DNA of 64,000 nt from Aporhodopirellula rubra (GTDB taxonomy: Bacteria > Planctomycetota > Planctomycetia > Pirellulales > Pirellulaceae), in NCBI RefSeq assembly GCF_014192335.1, contig NZ_JACHXU010000003.1, forward strand, positions 124,001 to 188,000. The letters run 5' to 3'. The notes under the pieces are model-generated. The model saw nothing but the letters and a program-made list of their open reading frames with translations, was not told where the DNA came from and did not search any database. Positions within the stretch are counted from its first letter, which is position 1, and each line of letters opens with the position of its first letter. The position numbers and the translations under genes are program-made. Positions 47,041 to 56,324 of this stretch are shown here, piece after piece.

Positions 47041-48078
47041 CTAACGTACGATCGTTTCGGAATCGTTATTGATTTCGTTTGCGATCATCGGTGGCAGTTC
47101 ATCTCCGGGAACCAAGCCTGTGCCTGGTATCATTCCAGGTCCGTTTCCGTCGACTCCCGAATGGAGTACCGGCCATCCACCGTCGAAGCGAGTTTCGGCC
47201 GTGTAATCGACGGGCGGACGGTCGAATGATTTCGGAGGCGACCCGGTGTTCTTTCGGCCGAATTTCAACAGTTTGCTGCCCGCCAGTCGCGTCTCGGATC
47301 GAATCGATCCGGCTTGAAATGGCCCGATCCCCATCACCCATGTGTCGCGTGCAGTCGATCGTGATTGGCTGATTCCGGATTGCCAGATCGCCCGGCGAGT
47401 TTCGCGGTCGTAGGCGAACGCGGCAATTTTCGCGGCACCTTCGCGGGCGTCCCGGCGAGCGAGCGCGATCTCGGGAACCTGTGGAACCGACGGCGTGCTC
47501 GGCAAAAGTGACGCAGCCGATCCGATCATGTTGTTTTCGGGGACGCCAAATGTCACCCGGTGATCGTCGGCGCCGAGGGTCCCGATGCGTGCTTCGATGA
47601 CGATGTCGGCGTCCTTGTTGCTGTCCTGCATCAAACAGCCCGCCGCCATGATTTGTTGTCGAAGTGCGCTGGTGACATAGTCCGCGTTGACGAACGAATC
47701 GCTTTTGACCGAACGCAAATAACTGGTGTCGAGAAAAACCTTCTCCCCGCTGAGAGGTCGAAAGTCAATCGTCGAGACGCTCCGATCAACCGCGTCGGAG
47801 AGAAGCAGTTGTTCGGTCGCTTGGTGGTCTCGCGTCGTTCCGCATCCGGCAATGGTTGTCATGCAGGCACACGCGATCGAAAACACGAGCCAGTTTTTGA
47901 AGACTCGCGGTGTGAGTTTGTCGCTCGGTGATGAAAGGATATTTGAACGCACGGGAATAGCGTGAACGCCAGCGGTCCAACGATTCGGCAGGGTAGGTGG
48001 AGCAAAGGAAGGCGATCGGTCGCACTTGCAAAACGGTGTCGCGGTGCCACGTGATCGGTTGAAATCAAATCTCAACAC
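47041..48078 (-). CDS. Putative lipoprotein, possibly DUF6655 family
   Basis: 345 residues in the listed frame; the real start is unclear because the first ~50 residues are not signal-like. A hydrophobic segment NWLVFSIACACMTTIAGCGT with Cys in a lipobox setting lies ~residue 60-80, so a start at GTG 47952 (VRSNILSSPSDKL) is likely. After the Cys, ATEQLLLSDAVDRSVSTIDF and VFLDTSYLRSVKSDSFVNAD match a lipoprotein family known to me mainly from Planctomycetes, perhaps DUF6655. The middle has a DIVIEARIG-type strand, and the tail is Gly/Pro-rich. Probably an envelope protein; role unknown. Confidence 0.65.
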   Translation of the reverse strand: MLRFDFNRSRGTATPFCKCDRSPSFAPPTLPNRWTAGVHAIPVRSNILSSPSDKLTPRVFKNWLVFSIACACMTTIAGCGTTRDHQATEQLLLSDAVDRSVSTIDFRPLSGEKVFLDTSYLRSVKSDSFVNADYVTSALRQQIMAAGCLMQDSNKDADIVIEARIGTLGADDHRVTFGVPENNMIGSAASLLPSTPSVPQVPEIALARRDAREGAAKIAAFAYDRETRRAIWQSGISQSRSTARDTWVMGIGPFQAGSIRSETRLAGSKLLKFGRKNTGSPPKSFDRPPVDYTAETRFDGGWPVLHSGVDGNGPGMIPGTGLVPGDELPPMIANEINNDSETIVR

Positions 48079-48504
48079 CCATGAAATACCAGCATGTGCT
48101 CGACCGGGGCAAGGCAGGAACCAATGGATCTGCAGTGTCTCTGTGTCCCATATCCTGTGTGTCTTGCCGTGGCGGGCGGGATTGCCTGGTTTGCCAGCGT
48201 TGCCGTCGCGGTTGTTTTTTGTGAAGGCCGGTGTCGCTCATCGCCATCGAAGGAGAGTTGCCCACCCGAGAGACCGATCGTATATTTGCAACCGAGTTTC
48301 CCGCTGAGATATGCATACGATTGCACTGACGAGGCTGGGCGGCGCCTCCCGTAGGTCTCGATGATGAGCCGGCGGGCGGGCAATGGCGTTTCACGCAGGC
48401 ACCGAGTGTTGCCTGTTGTGGGTGATCGCTCATTTCGTGTTCTGTCGGTTTTGTTCCGGCGGCGCTGTCCGTCAATCGCATCGTTTAAGCAGGAGGCTAT
48501 CGGT
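48079..48504. other. Leader region of the CsrA-REC gene
   Basis: 426 bases between divergent genes. The minus frame at 48065-48481 and the + extension from 48361 are shadow-like. A clean AGGAGG at 48491-48496 sets the start of the next gene. No promoter was placed. Confidence 0.5.
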
Positions 48505-49389
48505 ATGTTAGTGTTGTCGCGTCGTGCTCAGCAACAAATCTCATTTCCCAATCTCGGCGTCACGTTAAGCATCCTTCAGGTGCGAGGACGGATCGTCAAA
48601 GTTGGCATCGAAGCGCCGCCTGAAATCACCGTCCTAAGGCAGGAAACGCTCGGCAAGACGACGGGGCAGCCGAGTGCCGTTGAGGCGTTTGAGGCTTCCC
48701 ATCCAGGGACCGCGTCCTCGTTTCAAGATTCAACCGCGTCAGACGATACCACCGCGGCGCGAGACGATGCCGAACATTGGCGACGCAATCAACTCAACAC
48801 TCTCGGTCTCTATCTCGATGTGATCCAAATGAATTTGGATTGCGGTGAGACCGAAGATGCGAAGTCGGTTCTCGAGACGTTGATCGCCAATCTCAGTAAC
48901 CACAATCGCAAGCTCGCGCCGACGCTAACCAGCCCAGCGATTTCGCACGTGAACGACGAGACGCCGATTCACGTTTTGGTGGTCGAAGACAGCGATAACG
49001 AACGCGGTTTGATGACCGTGTTGTTGGCGAAGTACGGATTCGTCGTTCATGTCGCGAGAGACGGTGCCGAGGCGTTCGAGCAATTGCAGCAGTGGGCGGT
49101 TTTGCCCGACGTGATTCTGATGGACATGCAGATGCCGATGTTCGACGGTCTGCAGGCGCTGCAGCGGATTCGCGAGGACGTGCGTCTTCGCGACGTTACG
49201 GTTTATGCCGTCACCGGATCACGACGAAATCAACAAGACGAACCTGTCGGGCGTGGTTGGGACCGTTGGTTCGCCAAACCAGTTGACGTTGAACAACTCA
49301 TGCATGCGATCACGGAAGATTGCGCGAAGACTCGCGCCGGCGAGAATCGAATTGCTGGACAGGGAGTCGGTGCATGTCGTTTCTCGTGA
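48505..49389 (+). CDS. CsrA-receiver fusion protein
   Basis: 294 residues; ATG 48505 is fixed by AGGAGG 8 nt upstream. Residues 1-50 are a CsrA/RsmA-type RNA-binding domain (MLVLSRRAQQQISFPNLGVT, then GIEAPPEITVLRQE). Leu4, Arg6, Arg7 and Arg45 (position 44 in E. coli CsrA) are kept; the residue next to it is Gln instead of Glu. A polar linker (~50-95) leads to a helical segment (NQLNTLGLYLDVIQMNLDCG). A response-regulator receiver follows (~155-285) with Glu161/Asp162, phosphorylatable Asp207 (ILMDMQMPMF) and Lys258 (AKP). The gene overlaps the next by 16 nt, so the encoded hybrid kinase is a likely partner. Joining CsrA to a receiver suggests phosphorylation-controlled RNA binding. Confidence 0.88.
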   Translation: MLVLSRRAQQQISFPNLGVTLSILQVRGRIVKVGIEAPPEITVLRQETLGKTTGQPSAVEAFEASHPGTASSFQDSTASDDTTAARDDAEHWRRNQLNTLGLYLDVIQMNLDCGETEDAKSVLETLIANLSNHNRKLAPTLTSPAISHVNDETPIHVLVVEDSDNERGLMTVLLAKYGFVVHVARDGAEAFEQLQQWAVLPDVILMDMQMPMFDGLQALQRIREDVRLRDVTVYAVTGSRRNQQDEPVGRGWDRWFAKPVDVEQLMHAITEDCAKTRAGENRIAGQGVGACRFS

Positions 49390-51065
49390 TCAATCGCAAC
49401 GAACGTTCTTGGTCGGCTCTCGGTTTTCGCTACGCGACCGCGATCCTCAGCACGGGGGTCATGATTTGGGTGCGATTCCTGTTGCAGCCTTGGCTTAACG
49501 AGGAGTGCCCGTTCAGTCTGTTTTACCTCAGTGTTCTGTTGACGGCGTGGATTGCCGGCATTGGGCCCGCCATTCTCGCGATCGCTCTGGGAACGTTTGC
49601 CGCAGCGCACTTCTTTATCTTGCCATCGGCGAGTTTATGGGTGGATCACCTGCCGGATCTCGTGCAGTTGATCATCTATGTGTTTGTTAACTGCGTGGCA
49701 ATCTTCCTGTTCGAACGTGCCGAACGGGAGCGACGGTTGGCGGAGACTCGGTCGGCCGAAAATCAACGTCTCAGTGACGACCTGCGCCGCGCCGACATTC
49801 GCAAGGATGAGTTTCTGGCGTTGCTCGCACATGAACTCCGAAACCCGCTCGCTCCGATCCGATCGAGCCTTGTTTTGTTAGAGCGAAAGGTGGACTCGCC
49901 TGACGTGGTCCGGCGCGTGCGTGACGTGATTCATCGTCAAACGTTACATCTGATCCGGCTCACTGAAGACTTGCTCGACGTCTCGCGTTTCTGTCAAGGA
50001 AAGGTGGAGCTGCAGGTTTGCCGCATGGACTTGCGAAAGGCCGTGCATGATGCGATTGAGATGGTCGAGAGTTCATTTGACGCCAAATCGCAGCGTTTCG
50101 AAACGATGTTACCCGACCATCCGATTTGGATCGAAGGAGACCGCGTGCGGTTGGCCCAATTGACTGCCAACCTGCTGTGCAATGCTTCGAAATACACGCC
50201 CGAGGCCGGTCGAGTGGTGTTGAACCTCGAGCAGATCGAAGGTTCGATCTCACTGGTGGTGTCGGATAACGGGATCGGATTTGATCCCGACCAAGCCGAA
50301 CGCATCTTGGAACCGTTCGTTCAAATGGACGGCAGTCGAACGCGTGAATATGGCGGGTTGGGTGTCGGCCTGACAATCGTCAACCGACTCGTGTCGCTGC
50401 ATCATGGTCGATTGTCGGCAAACAGCCGCGGACCAGGGATGGGCAGCAGTTTCTCGGTGACGTTGCCACTCGCGGCAGCCCCCGAAGACAGCAAGGACGT
50501 ATCGAACGATCAATTCGAACCAGTGGGTTTGATCAGTGAAAACCGTTTCTCGGCGCCAACGTTTCCAATGCCAATGCTACCTCCACCGATCTTCACCGCC
50601 GCAAAATTCTCTGCACCAAAGATTCCCGCGCCGAAGTTTGCGGCAAAGCAGGCAGCCGATTCGAAACGGCTGTTATTAGTCGATGACAATGCCGACGCGT
50701 CTGCAATTTTGGCCGAGTTGTTTCGGTTCGAAGGCTTCTGTGTCGAGATGGCGAGCGACGGCTACGAAGCCGTTCAGCAGGCGCGGAGTTGTCGGCCGGA
50801 CGTCATTGTGATGGACATCGGTCTGCCCGGGATGGACGGATATGAAACGGCGAGGCGAATTCTACGGTCGAATACGAGCGGCGATCTCAAACTGATCGCG
50901 TTGACCGGATGGGGACGTCCAGCGGACCGTGCACTCGCCGCGGAAGCCGGGTTTCATTTGCACCTGATCAAACCGGTCGCGTTCCGAGAACTGCTCGCTC
51001 ATGTCCAGCGGGTGATCGCGGAACAGGACAGCGGTATGACCGGGCAGCCGGTGGTGTCGCTGTAG
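49374..51065 (+). CDS. Hybrid histidine kinase with N-terminal membrane (DUF4118-like) sensor
   Basis: 563 residues from ATG 49374, preceded by GGGAG. The first ~115 residues hold three or four transmembrane helices (YATAILSTGVMIWVRFLL, YLSVLLTAWIAGIGPAILAI, YVFVNCVAIFLFERAE) like the KdpD/DUF4118 membrane module. A short coiled coil leads to HisKA with phospho-acceptor His153 (LLAHELRNPLAP). An HATPase domain (DNGIGFDPDQAERIL, GGLGVGLTIVNRLV) is followed by a Pro/Ala-rich linker of repeated A-K-[FI]-[SP]-A-P units. The C-terminal receiver has Asp481 (VIVMDIGLPGMDGYE) and Lys in LIKP. The start overlaps the CsrA-REC stop, so the pair is coexpressed and likely signals together. Confidence 0.93.
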   Translation: MSFLVINRNERSWSALGFRYATAILSTGVMIWVRFLLQPWLNEECPFSLFYLSVLLTAWIAGIGPAILAIALGTFAAAHFFILPSASLWVDHLPDLVQLIIYVFVNCVAIFLFERAERERRLAETRSAENQRLSDDLRRADIRKDEFLALLAHELRNPLAPIRSSLVLLERKVDSPDVVRRVRDVIHRQTLHLIRLTEDLLDVSRFCQGKVELQVCRMDLRKAVHDAIEMVESSFDAKSQRFETMLPDHPIWIEGDRVRLAQLTANLLCNASKYTPEAGRVVLNLEQIEGSISLVVSDNGIGFDPDQAERILEPFVQMDGSRTREYGGLGVGLTIVNRLVSLHHGRLSANSRGPGMGSSFSVTLPLAAAPEDSKDVSNDQFEPVGLISENRFSAPTFPMPMLPPPIFTAAKFSAPKIPAPKFAAKQAADSKRLLLVDDNADASAILAELFRFEGFCVEMASDGYEAVQQARSCRPDVIVMDIGLPGMDGYETARRILRSNTSGDLKLIALTGWGRPADRALAAEAGFHLHLIKPVAFRELLAHVQRVIAEQDSGMTGQPVVSL

Positions 51066-51155
51066 TCGGCAGCGGCAGATCGCCGTGCCGGAGAGATGCT
51101 CGCGTGAAGGAGGTGCACGCGGTATGGTTGGATGAGTGCCGCCTCGTTGGGCGGT

Positions 51156-52466
51156 TTAGTAGCGACCACGGTTCGGTGCCGAGACGCGGCTACTGACTTG
51201 AGGAACCATCGGAGCCTGAGTCAGGTTTTGCGATGCTTTGCCACGGAATTCGACAAACATCAACGCGTCGGCACGGCCGGCCGTGGTGCCCGTGATCGCA
51301 CCAAGATCAAGGAAAGGCATCGCGGATTGCGTGCGATCAGGGCTAGCGACGACGCCGCACGAGAGCAGCAGCACCATGTCCGAAGGCCAACGGAAACGTT
51401 CGTGCAAACGCCAACTGACGAGTTGCGGGACTTCGATTTTGGTTCGGTGGACCTGTTGATTGGGCAGAGGCAGGTCGAGTTCAACGGGCACAAACTTGTC
51501 GACTTGGTCGATGTTCGCGTTGATCACACAGTCGAGTGTGCGTCCGTCAACGCTCAACAGTGGGCTGAGTTCGAGTTGATAGCCTTCTTGGATTTCCCCG
51601 GTTTCGGGTTCATAGGGAGGCCATCCGGCGGGAGACGGTTTGACGTTGATGACGTAGTTGCGTCCACGGGTGCTGGCGAGTTTTTCGGTTTGCCCGTTGT
51701 GCATGATCAGGTCAACCGCCTGAACTTGTCGAACGTCGGTTCGTTGACGCAGCAAGTTCATGACCAGAGCGGCGTTCTCTTTTGTCAGCAACCAGGCTTG
51801 GATGCCGGGAGTTTGTACGCTGACATGTTGCATCAACATGTGGGCTCGTGAACGCCAGTTGGGATTGCCGACCGTCATGACTTTGAGGTTCATGACTTGC
51901 GGGTCTTTGTCACCGGCGACGAATCGATCGACGATTCCCGCGATGACTTGATGCATTTCGTTGGTGTGATAGACGGTGAGTTCGTCACGGTCGGCGCTCA
52001 TGAATCCGAACGGTTCGGTATGCCAAACGTCGGTTCCTGTTTCTCGAACGATCCAGTCCACCACGGCTTGGTGAGGTCGATCGTGAGTCGTGAGGTAACC
52101 GGTGTAGGATCGTAGGTCGTAGACGCGGTGTTCTTGCCCGGCGCCGCGTGGCAATTGTCCACCGGAACTGAGCTTTCCGCCCGGGGAACCGCCGGGGTTA
52201 GGTTGGTTCGGGGCCGCTTGCAGGCTGGGGGGCGTGTCGGCATTGCGAGGCATGAAGCCGCCTTGCGGCTGCGTCGAAGGTGGTTGGGTTCGGGACACCG
52301 AACTCGACGGAAGAGCCATTCCCTGCGCAAACGTTGCTTCATTCGAAGTCAAAAATGCGATGAGGGAGATCGCAAAAATCGCAGTCTTTCGGATCGCGTC
52401 CTGGATGGTCACAGGGGCGGGCGCGAGAAGGGTTGGATTGCGTCGCATGATGTGTTTGTTGAGCAA
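51156..52466 (-). CDS. Exported secretin-like protein
   Basis: 436 residues, with a signal peptide (TAIFAISLIAFLTSNEATFA, cleaved near AQG). A Pro/Gly/Gln-rich linker follows, and a domain starting VYDLRSYTGYLTTHDRPHQA that resembles secretin N-type (N0/N1) folds. The C-terminal half has the beta-rich pattern of a secretin-type C-domain: KLASTRGRNYVINVKPSPAG, YQLELSPLLSVDGRTLDCVI and FVPVELDLPLPNQQ. It lacks the full secretin pore signature, so assembly into an outer-membrane ring is not certain. It lies 148 nt after fliM on the same strand; a link to flagella or secretion is possible but unproven. Confidence 0.6.
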   Translation of the reverse strand: MLNKHIMRRNPTLLAPAPVTIQDAIRKTAIFAISLIAFLTSNEATFAQGMALPSSSVSRTQPPSTQPQGGFMPRNADTPPSLQAAPNQPNPGGSPGGKLSSGGQLPRGAGQEHRVYDLRSYTGYLTTHDRPHQAVVDWIVRETGTDVWHTEPFGFMSADRDELTVYHTNEMHQVIAGIVDRFVAGDKDPQVMNLKVMTVGNPNWRSRAHMLMQHVSVQTPGIQAWLLTKENAALVMNLLRQRTDVRQVQAVDLIMHNGQTEKLASTRGRNYVINVKPSPAGWPPYEPETGEIQEGYQLELSPLLSVDGRTLDCVINANIDQVDKFVPVELDLPLPNQQVHRTKIEVPQLVSWRLHERFRWPSDMVLLLSCGVVASPDRTQSAMPFLDLGAITGTTAGRADALMFVEFRGKASQNLTQAPMVPQVSSRVSAPNRGRY

Positions 52467-52614
52467 GAGGAACGGCCGTCGAATTGCCGGTGACGGGCAT
52501 GCGTGCCTGTCGCCAACCGTTGCTCCTGCTATAAGAATTTTGCAGCCCGCTACGCAATATGAATCGCGAGGAAAACTCGGCGGAGCCGGCGTTATTCGCG
52601 ATTTTTCTCGCCCC

Positions 52615-53931
52615 CTATTTGTTCTCCGCCTGCGCCAGCAATTTCTCCGCGTTCGCCAAAGCCACCTCGGCTTCAGTGAGTTGAGGTGCGGGCGTCTCGT
52701 CGGCGGGGTCCGCAGCGGGAGTCTCGTCGGCGTCGGGTTCTTCGGCTCGTCGTTTCGTTTCCATCATCGTTTGAATCTGGACGGCCTTTTTTCCTTTGTA
52801 GGCACCCGCCGACGCGTGGAATTTGGGGACGTCCTGAATCGCGACTTCGAGTGACTGCCCGACTTCCTGTTCCGTGGTGATGATATCGCCGACCGACAGA
52901 TCGAGCAGATCGCTGGTTTTGATTCGGCTGCGGGCGAGCGTGACGACGACGTCAACGGCTGCGGTGTCGATGCTGTCGGTGATTTTCCGTCGGGTGCGAT
53001 CGGTGGGTTTGCTTTTGCCGTAGCCGACCCAGCCGTTGCGAGAGAGTTTTGTGTTGTATTTTTCGATCGAGTTGAAGGGGATGCACAAGTTCATCATGCC
53101 TCGGTTTTTGCCGAGCAGAACTTCGAATCCGATCAAAATCGCGACTTCGTTGGGAGGAACGATTTGCGCCAGTTGTGGATTGCTCTCGGTGGATTCAATC
53201 ACCGGTTCCAACTTAATGACGTTTTCCCAGGCCGGGACAATCTGTTCTAGAAACAAATCGACCACGCGGCACATCAGTCGGGTTTCGATCTCGGTGAGAG
53301 GCCGGCGGATCGTTTCCCCTGGTACCGGATCGCCGCCGAGCATCCGGTCGATGATCGCAAACGCGAGCGAGGGGGCGATGTCGAGGACCCAGTGGCCTTC
53401 CAGGGGCGAGGGTTTGATGATGTTGAAGCAACTCGGGTTGTCCAGCGAAAACACGAATTCGCTGTACGTCAATTGATCGACACTGAGCAGTTTGACCTCG
53501 AGCATGGTCCGCAGCAGGCCCGAGATCGATGCACCGAAGTTACGTGCGATTGACTCGTGGAGCGACTGCATCGCCCGCATTTGGTCTTTGCCGACTCGCT
53601 CAGGCCGCTTGAAATCGTAGGCGGTGATACGTGCCCCGGGCTGAACACCGGGGGAATAGGGCTTGCCTTCCGGGCTGCGTGCTTTGGTGCCCGAAATCAT
53701 CGGACCGCGGTCAACGTCCGTTTTTTCGTCGGTGACTTCCGAATCGGTACTGGGCGAATCGGCAGATGGGGAATCAACGCTCGCGGTCTCTTCCATGGTT
53801 GAGACGGCGTCCTCGGTCGCGGCGTCTTCGGAATCGGACTCAGTTGCAGCGTCGTCCTCGTCCAAATTGGCCGTTTCCATCGCCTTAAGCAGATTTTCGA
53901 CTTGATTTTGGCTCAGTGATTCGTCGGACAT
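52615..53931 (-). CDS. fliM: Flagellar motor switch protein FliM
   Basis: 438 residues. FliM forms the C-ring with FliG and FliN and binds phospho-CheY to reverse rotation. The N-terminus has the CheY-binding helix LSQNQVENLLKAM (~5-17), then a long acidic linker rich in Asp, Ser and Glu. The FliM middle domain begins at ARITAYDFKRPERVGKDQMR and includes LEGHWVLDIAPSLAFAIIDR. The C-terminal FliN-like (SpoA) domain lies at SIDTAAVDVVVTLARSRIKT to about 385. The acidic linker is longer than in most FliM. The gene starts 8 nt after proA on the same strand, an unusual partner; no other flagellar gene is in the window. Confidence 0.93.
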   Translation of the reverse strand: MSDESLSQNQVENLLKAMETANLDEDDAATESDSEDAATEDAVSTMEETASVDSPSADSPSTDSEVTDEKTDVDRGPMISGTKARSPEGKPYSPGVQPGARITAYDFKRPERVGKDQMRAMQSLHESIARNFGASISGLLRTMLEVKLLSVDQLTYSEFVFSLDNPSCFNIIKPSPLEGHWVLDIAPSLAFAIIDRMLGGDPVPGETIRRPLTEIETRLMCRVVDLFLEQIVPAWENVIKLEPVIESTESNPQLAQIVPPNEVAILIGFEVLLGKNRGMMNLCIPFNSIEKYNTKLSRNGWVGYGKSKPTDRTRRKITDSIDTAAVDVVVTLARSRIKTSDLLDLSVGDIITTEQEVGQSLEVAIQDVPKFHASAGAYKGKKAVQIQTMMETKRRAEEPDADETPAADPADETPAPQLTEAEVALANAEKLLAQAENK

Positions 53932-53939
53932 AAATAACC

Positions 53940-55202
53940 TCAGCTTCGCAGATGACCGTTCCCACGTACGATGTACTTGTAGCTGGTCAATTCACGCAAC
54001 CCGCATGGGCCGCGAGCGTGGAACTTATCGGTGGAAATTCCGATTTCGGCCCCTAATCCGAACATTCCGCCGTCATTGAACCGCGTGCTGGCGTTGACCA
54101 TCACGGCGGCACTGTCGATTAAGTCCGTGAATTTCTCTGCGGCCGCGATTTTACTGGTGATGATCGCCTCGGTATGGCCGGAACCGTATCGGGCGATGTG
54201 TTCGGCGGCCTGTTCCAGGGAGTCGACTACCGCGATGCTGATCGTTGGGCCTAGATATTCGGTCCCGAAATCCTCCTCCGTGGCTACGACGCCGCCAGGA
54301 ATGTGTGGCAGGGCTCGTTCGTCGGCTCGCATTTCGATACCACGCGATGCCAACCGTTCCGCAATGGCGGGCATCGCATCGGCCAAGATCTGTTCGTGAA
54401 TTAGCAGTGATTCACAGGCGTTGCACACGCCCAAACGTTGGCATTTTGAGTTTTCAATCACGTTGACGGCCATTTCGATATCTGCGCTGGCGTCCACGTA
54501 GACATGGCAGTTTCCGTCATAATGCTTGATCACGGGCATGGTGGCCTCGGCCGCAACGCGGCGGATCAGGCCTTCCCCACCGCGTGGGATTGTGACGTCG
54601 ATCAGCTCGTGCATCTTCAAGAATTCGCCCACCGCGGCTCGATCGGTCGTGCCCACCAATTGGACGGCGTTTTCAGGAACACCGACTTTGGCTGCCACCC
54701 GGCCGAGAATTTCAACGATCGCTCGGCTGCTATGCATCGCTTCTTTTCCGCCACGCAAAATCACCGCATTGCCGCTTTTGACGCAAATGCCGGCGGCATC
54801 CGCGGTGACGTTGGGACGGCTTTCGTAGATGAAAAACACCACACCCAATGGCACACGGCGTTTTTCGATCCGCATTCCACCCGGACGGGTGAACCCGTCG
54901 AGCACTTCCCCGATGGGATCTTTCAGTGCCGCGATTTCACGCAGACCGGTGGCAATCCCTTCGATTCGACCCGCGTCGAGTCGCAGCCGATCAATACTCG
55001 CGTCCGTCAGCCCGTACCCTGGGGCGGCGGCGAGATCCTGTTCGTTGGCGGTCATGATCTCGTCAGTCGCCGCGATCAACGCGTCCGCTGACTCGAGCAG
55101 CCACTGGTCTTTGATCGTCGTATCGAGCGACGCAAGCTCCCGGGACGCCTTTTTGGCAGCGGTGGCGGTTTTCAAACAGGTTTCAGACAACTCAGCAGAC
55201 AT
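53940..55202 (-). CDS. proA: Gamma-glutamyl phosphate reductase
   Basis: A 420-residue NADPH-dependent enzyme converting gamma-glutamyl phosphate to glutamate semialdehyde, the second step of proline synthesis. Aldehyde-dehydrogenase-like fold: [58 protein letters not shown] and the nucleophile Cys region [18 protein letters not shown], ending with [20 protein letters not shown]. Length and motifs are typical of ProA. proB is not adjacent; fliM follows after 8 nt, so proA and fliM probably share a transcript. proC lies at the left edge of the window. Confidence 0.97.
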   Translation of the reverse strand: MSAELSETCLKTATAAKKASRELASLDTTIKDQWLLESADALIAATDEIMTANEQDLAAAPGYGLTDASIDRLRLDAGRIEGIATGLREIAALKDPIGEVLDGFTRPGGMRIEKRRVPLGVVFFIYESRPNVTADAAGICVKSGNAVILRGGKEAMHSSRAIVEILGRVAAKVGVPENAVQLVGTTDRAAVGEFLKMHELIDVTIPRGGEGLIRRVAAEATMPVIKHYDGNCHVYVDASADIEMAVNVIENSKCQRLGVCNACESLLIHEQILADAMPAIAERLASRGIEMRADERALPHIPGGVVATEEDFGTEYLGPTISIAVVDSLEQAAEHIARYGSGHTEAIITSKIAAAEKFTDLIDSAAVMVNASTRFNDGGMFGLGAEIGISTDKFHARGPCGLRELTSYKYIVRGNGHLRS

Positions 55203-55836
55203 ACGTTTGGTTTGGCAAGGATGGATTGCGGGAGATTCAGTGAGAGCTTCGCGAAATGGTCGTGCAGCTTAGGACAAGACGGCTTTTGCGTGCAAGGAGC
55301 GTTGCATGAGAGGAGCGGCAAACCGTCGCGGCGGGCCTCCGTCCCAAAACAGGAATTGTCCTGAGCCTTGATTGTTCTGCGACATAATAGGTCAACCCAC
55401 GGAAAGGAAAGCCCTCAAGGCCAGACACGACCGGTTTCGCACCGAGTCACCCGAGCATCTTGCACGACGCAGCGAAGCATCCTGCACCTACGACGGAGAC
55501 GCGAATGGTGAACGGTGTTCGTGAAGTGCAATCTTCATCTCGTTCGACGCCCAACGACGTTCCGGTTGGCCTTAGAATGAGCGGGTGTTATTCCAGAGAG
55601 GTTCGGCGGTCACGAGGTTCGTGCGAATGGATTGTGGACGTGGAGAGTGTTTCGTGATGCGAGTTCTTGCAACGATTGTTATGGGAACCGCTCTTGAAAC
55701 GACGTTCCCGATGACGGTGTGCTTCACATTGACGCATTGCCTTTACACAGCCGTGGCATAACCCAGAATGCCCCCATCGCTAACGCAGCCCACGCCTGCA
55801 AGACGCTTCTTATCACTGCAAAAAAGGAAAAGGCTC
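55203..55836. other. Upstream region of the methylmalonyl-CoA operon
   Basis: 634 bases between divergent proA and mce. The + frame at 55460-55657 is Ser/Arg-rich and probably not a gene. No B12 box (GCCACTG-like) or other cobalamin-riboswitch core was found even though the operon encodes a B12 enzyme. No promoter could be assigned. Confidence 0.5.
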
Positions 55837-56247
55837 ATGAAACCGGTTCAATCTCTAAATCACATTGGAATCGCCGTGCGGTCACTAGATGACCAGAAAG
55901 CCTTTTACGCTGACACGTTGGGTGCCGAATTCGAAGGCGTCGAAGAAGTTCCGAGTCAGAAAGTTCGTGTTGCGTTTTACAAGATCAACGACGTTCGTTT
56001 GGAACTGCTCGAGCCGACCGATCCTGAGAGCCCGATTGCGAAGTTTATCGAAAAACGTGGTGAAGGAATGCATCACATGGCCTTCACGGTAGATGACCTT
56101 CCCGCCCGCATCTCTGAACTGCAAGCCGAAGGGTTGCGGATGATTGATGAAACACCGCGTCCGGGGGCTCACCACATGAAAATAGCGTTTATCCATCCCA
56201 AGAGTAGCTGCGGCGTTTTGACCGAGTTGTGCCAACCACCCCAATAA
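55837..56247 (+). CDS. mce: Methylmalonyl-CoA epimerase
   Basis: 136 residues from ATG 55837, with AAGGAAAAGG just upstream. It interconverts (S)- and (R)-methylmalonyl-CoA so that propionyl-CoA carboxylase and mutase can work in series. It is a small glyoxalase/VOC-fold protein with the usual motifs: SLNHIGIAVRSLDDQKAFY, VRLELLEPTDPESPIAKFI, GEGMHHMAFTVDDL (metal His) and GVLTELCQP (metal Glu). First gene of a compact operon with mutA, mutB, meaB and a gamma carbonic anhydrase. An in-frame TTG/ATG at 55768 has no ribosome site. Confidence 0.96.
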   Translation: MKPVQSLNHIGIAVRSLDDQKAFYADTLGAEFEGVEEVPSQKVRVAFYKINDVRLELLEPTDPESPIAKFIEKRGEGMHHMAFTVDDLPARISELQAEGLRMIDETPRPGAHHMKIAFIHPKSSCGVLTELCQPPQ

Positions 56248-56324
56248 ACAGTTGATGTTGTGGTTCATCAATGAGTAAGAACGATCGACCACAACGAACG
56301 GCTACATCCATGAGAGACCAAAGC

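Noticed and set aside
48065-48481. 138-residue minus frame upstream of the CsrA-REC gene
   Set aside because: Ser/Arg/Pro-rich, no ribosome site, overlaps two other equally poor frames.
55203-55836. Cobalamin riboswitch before the B12-dependent operon
   Set aside because: No B12-box core or matching stem set was found in the region.
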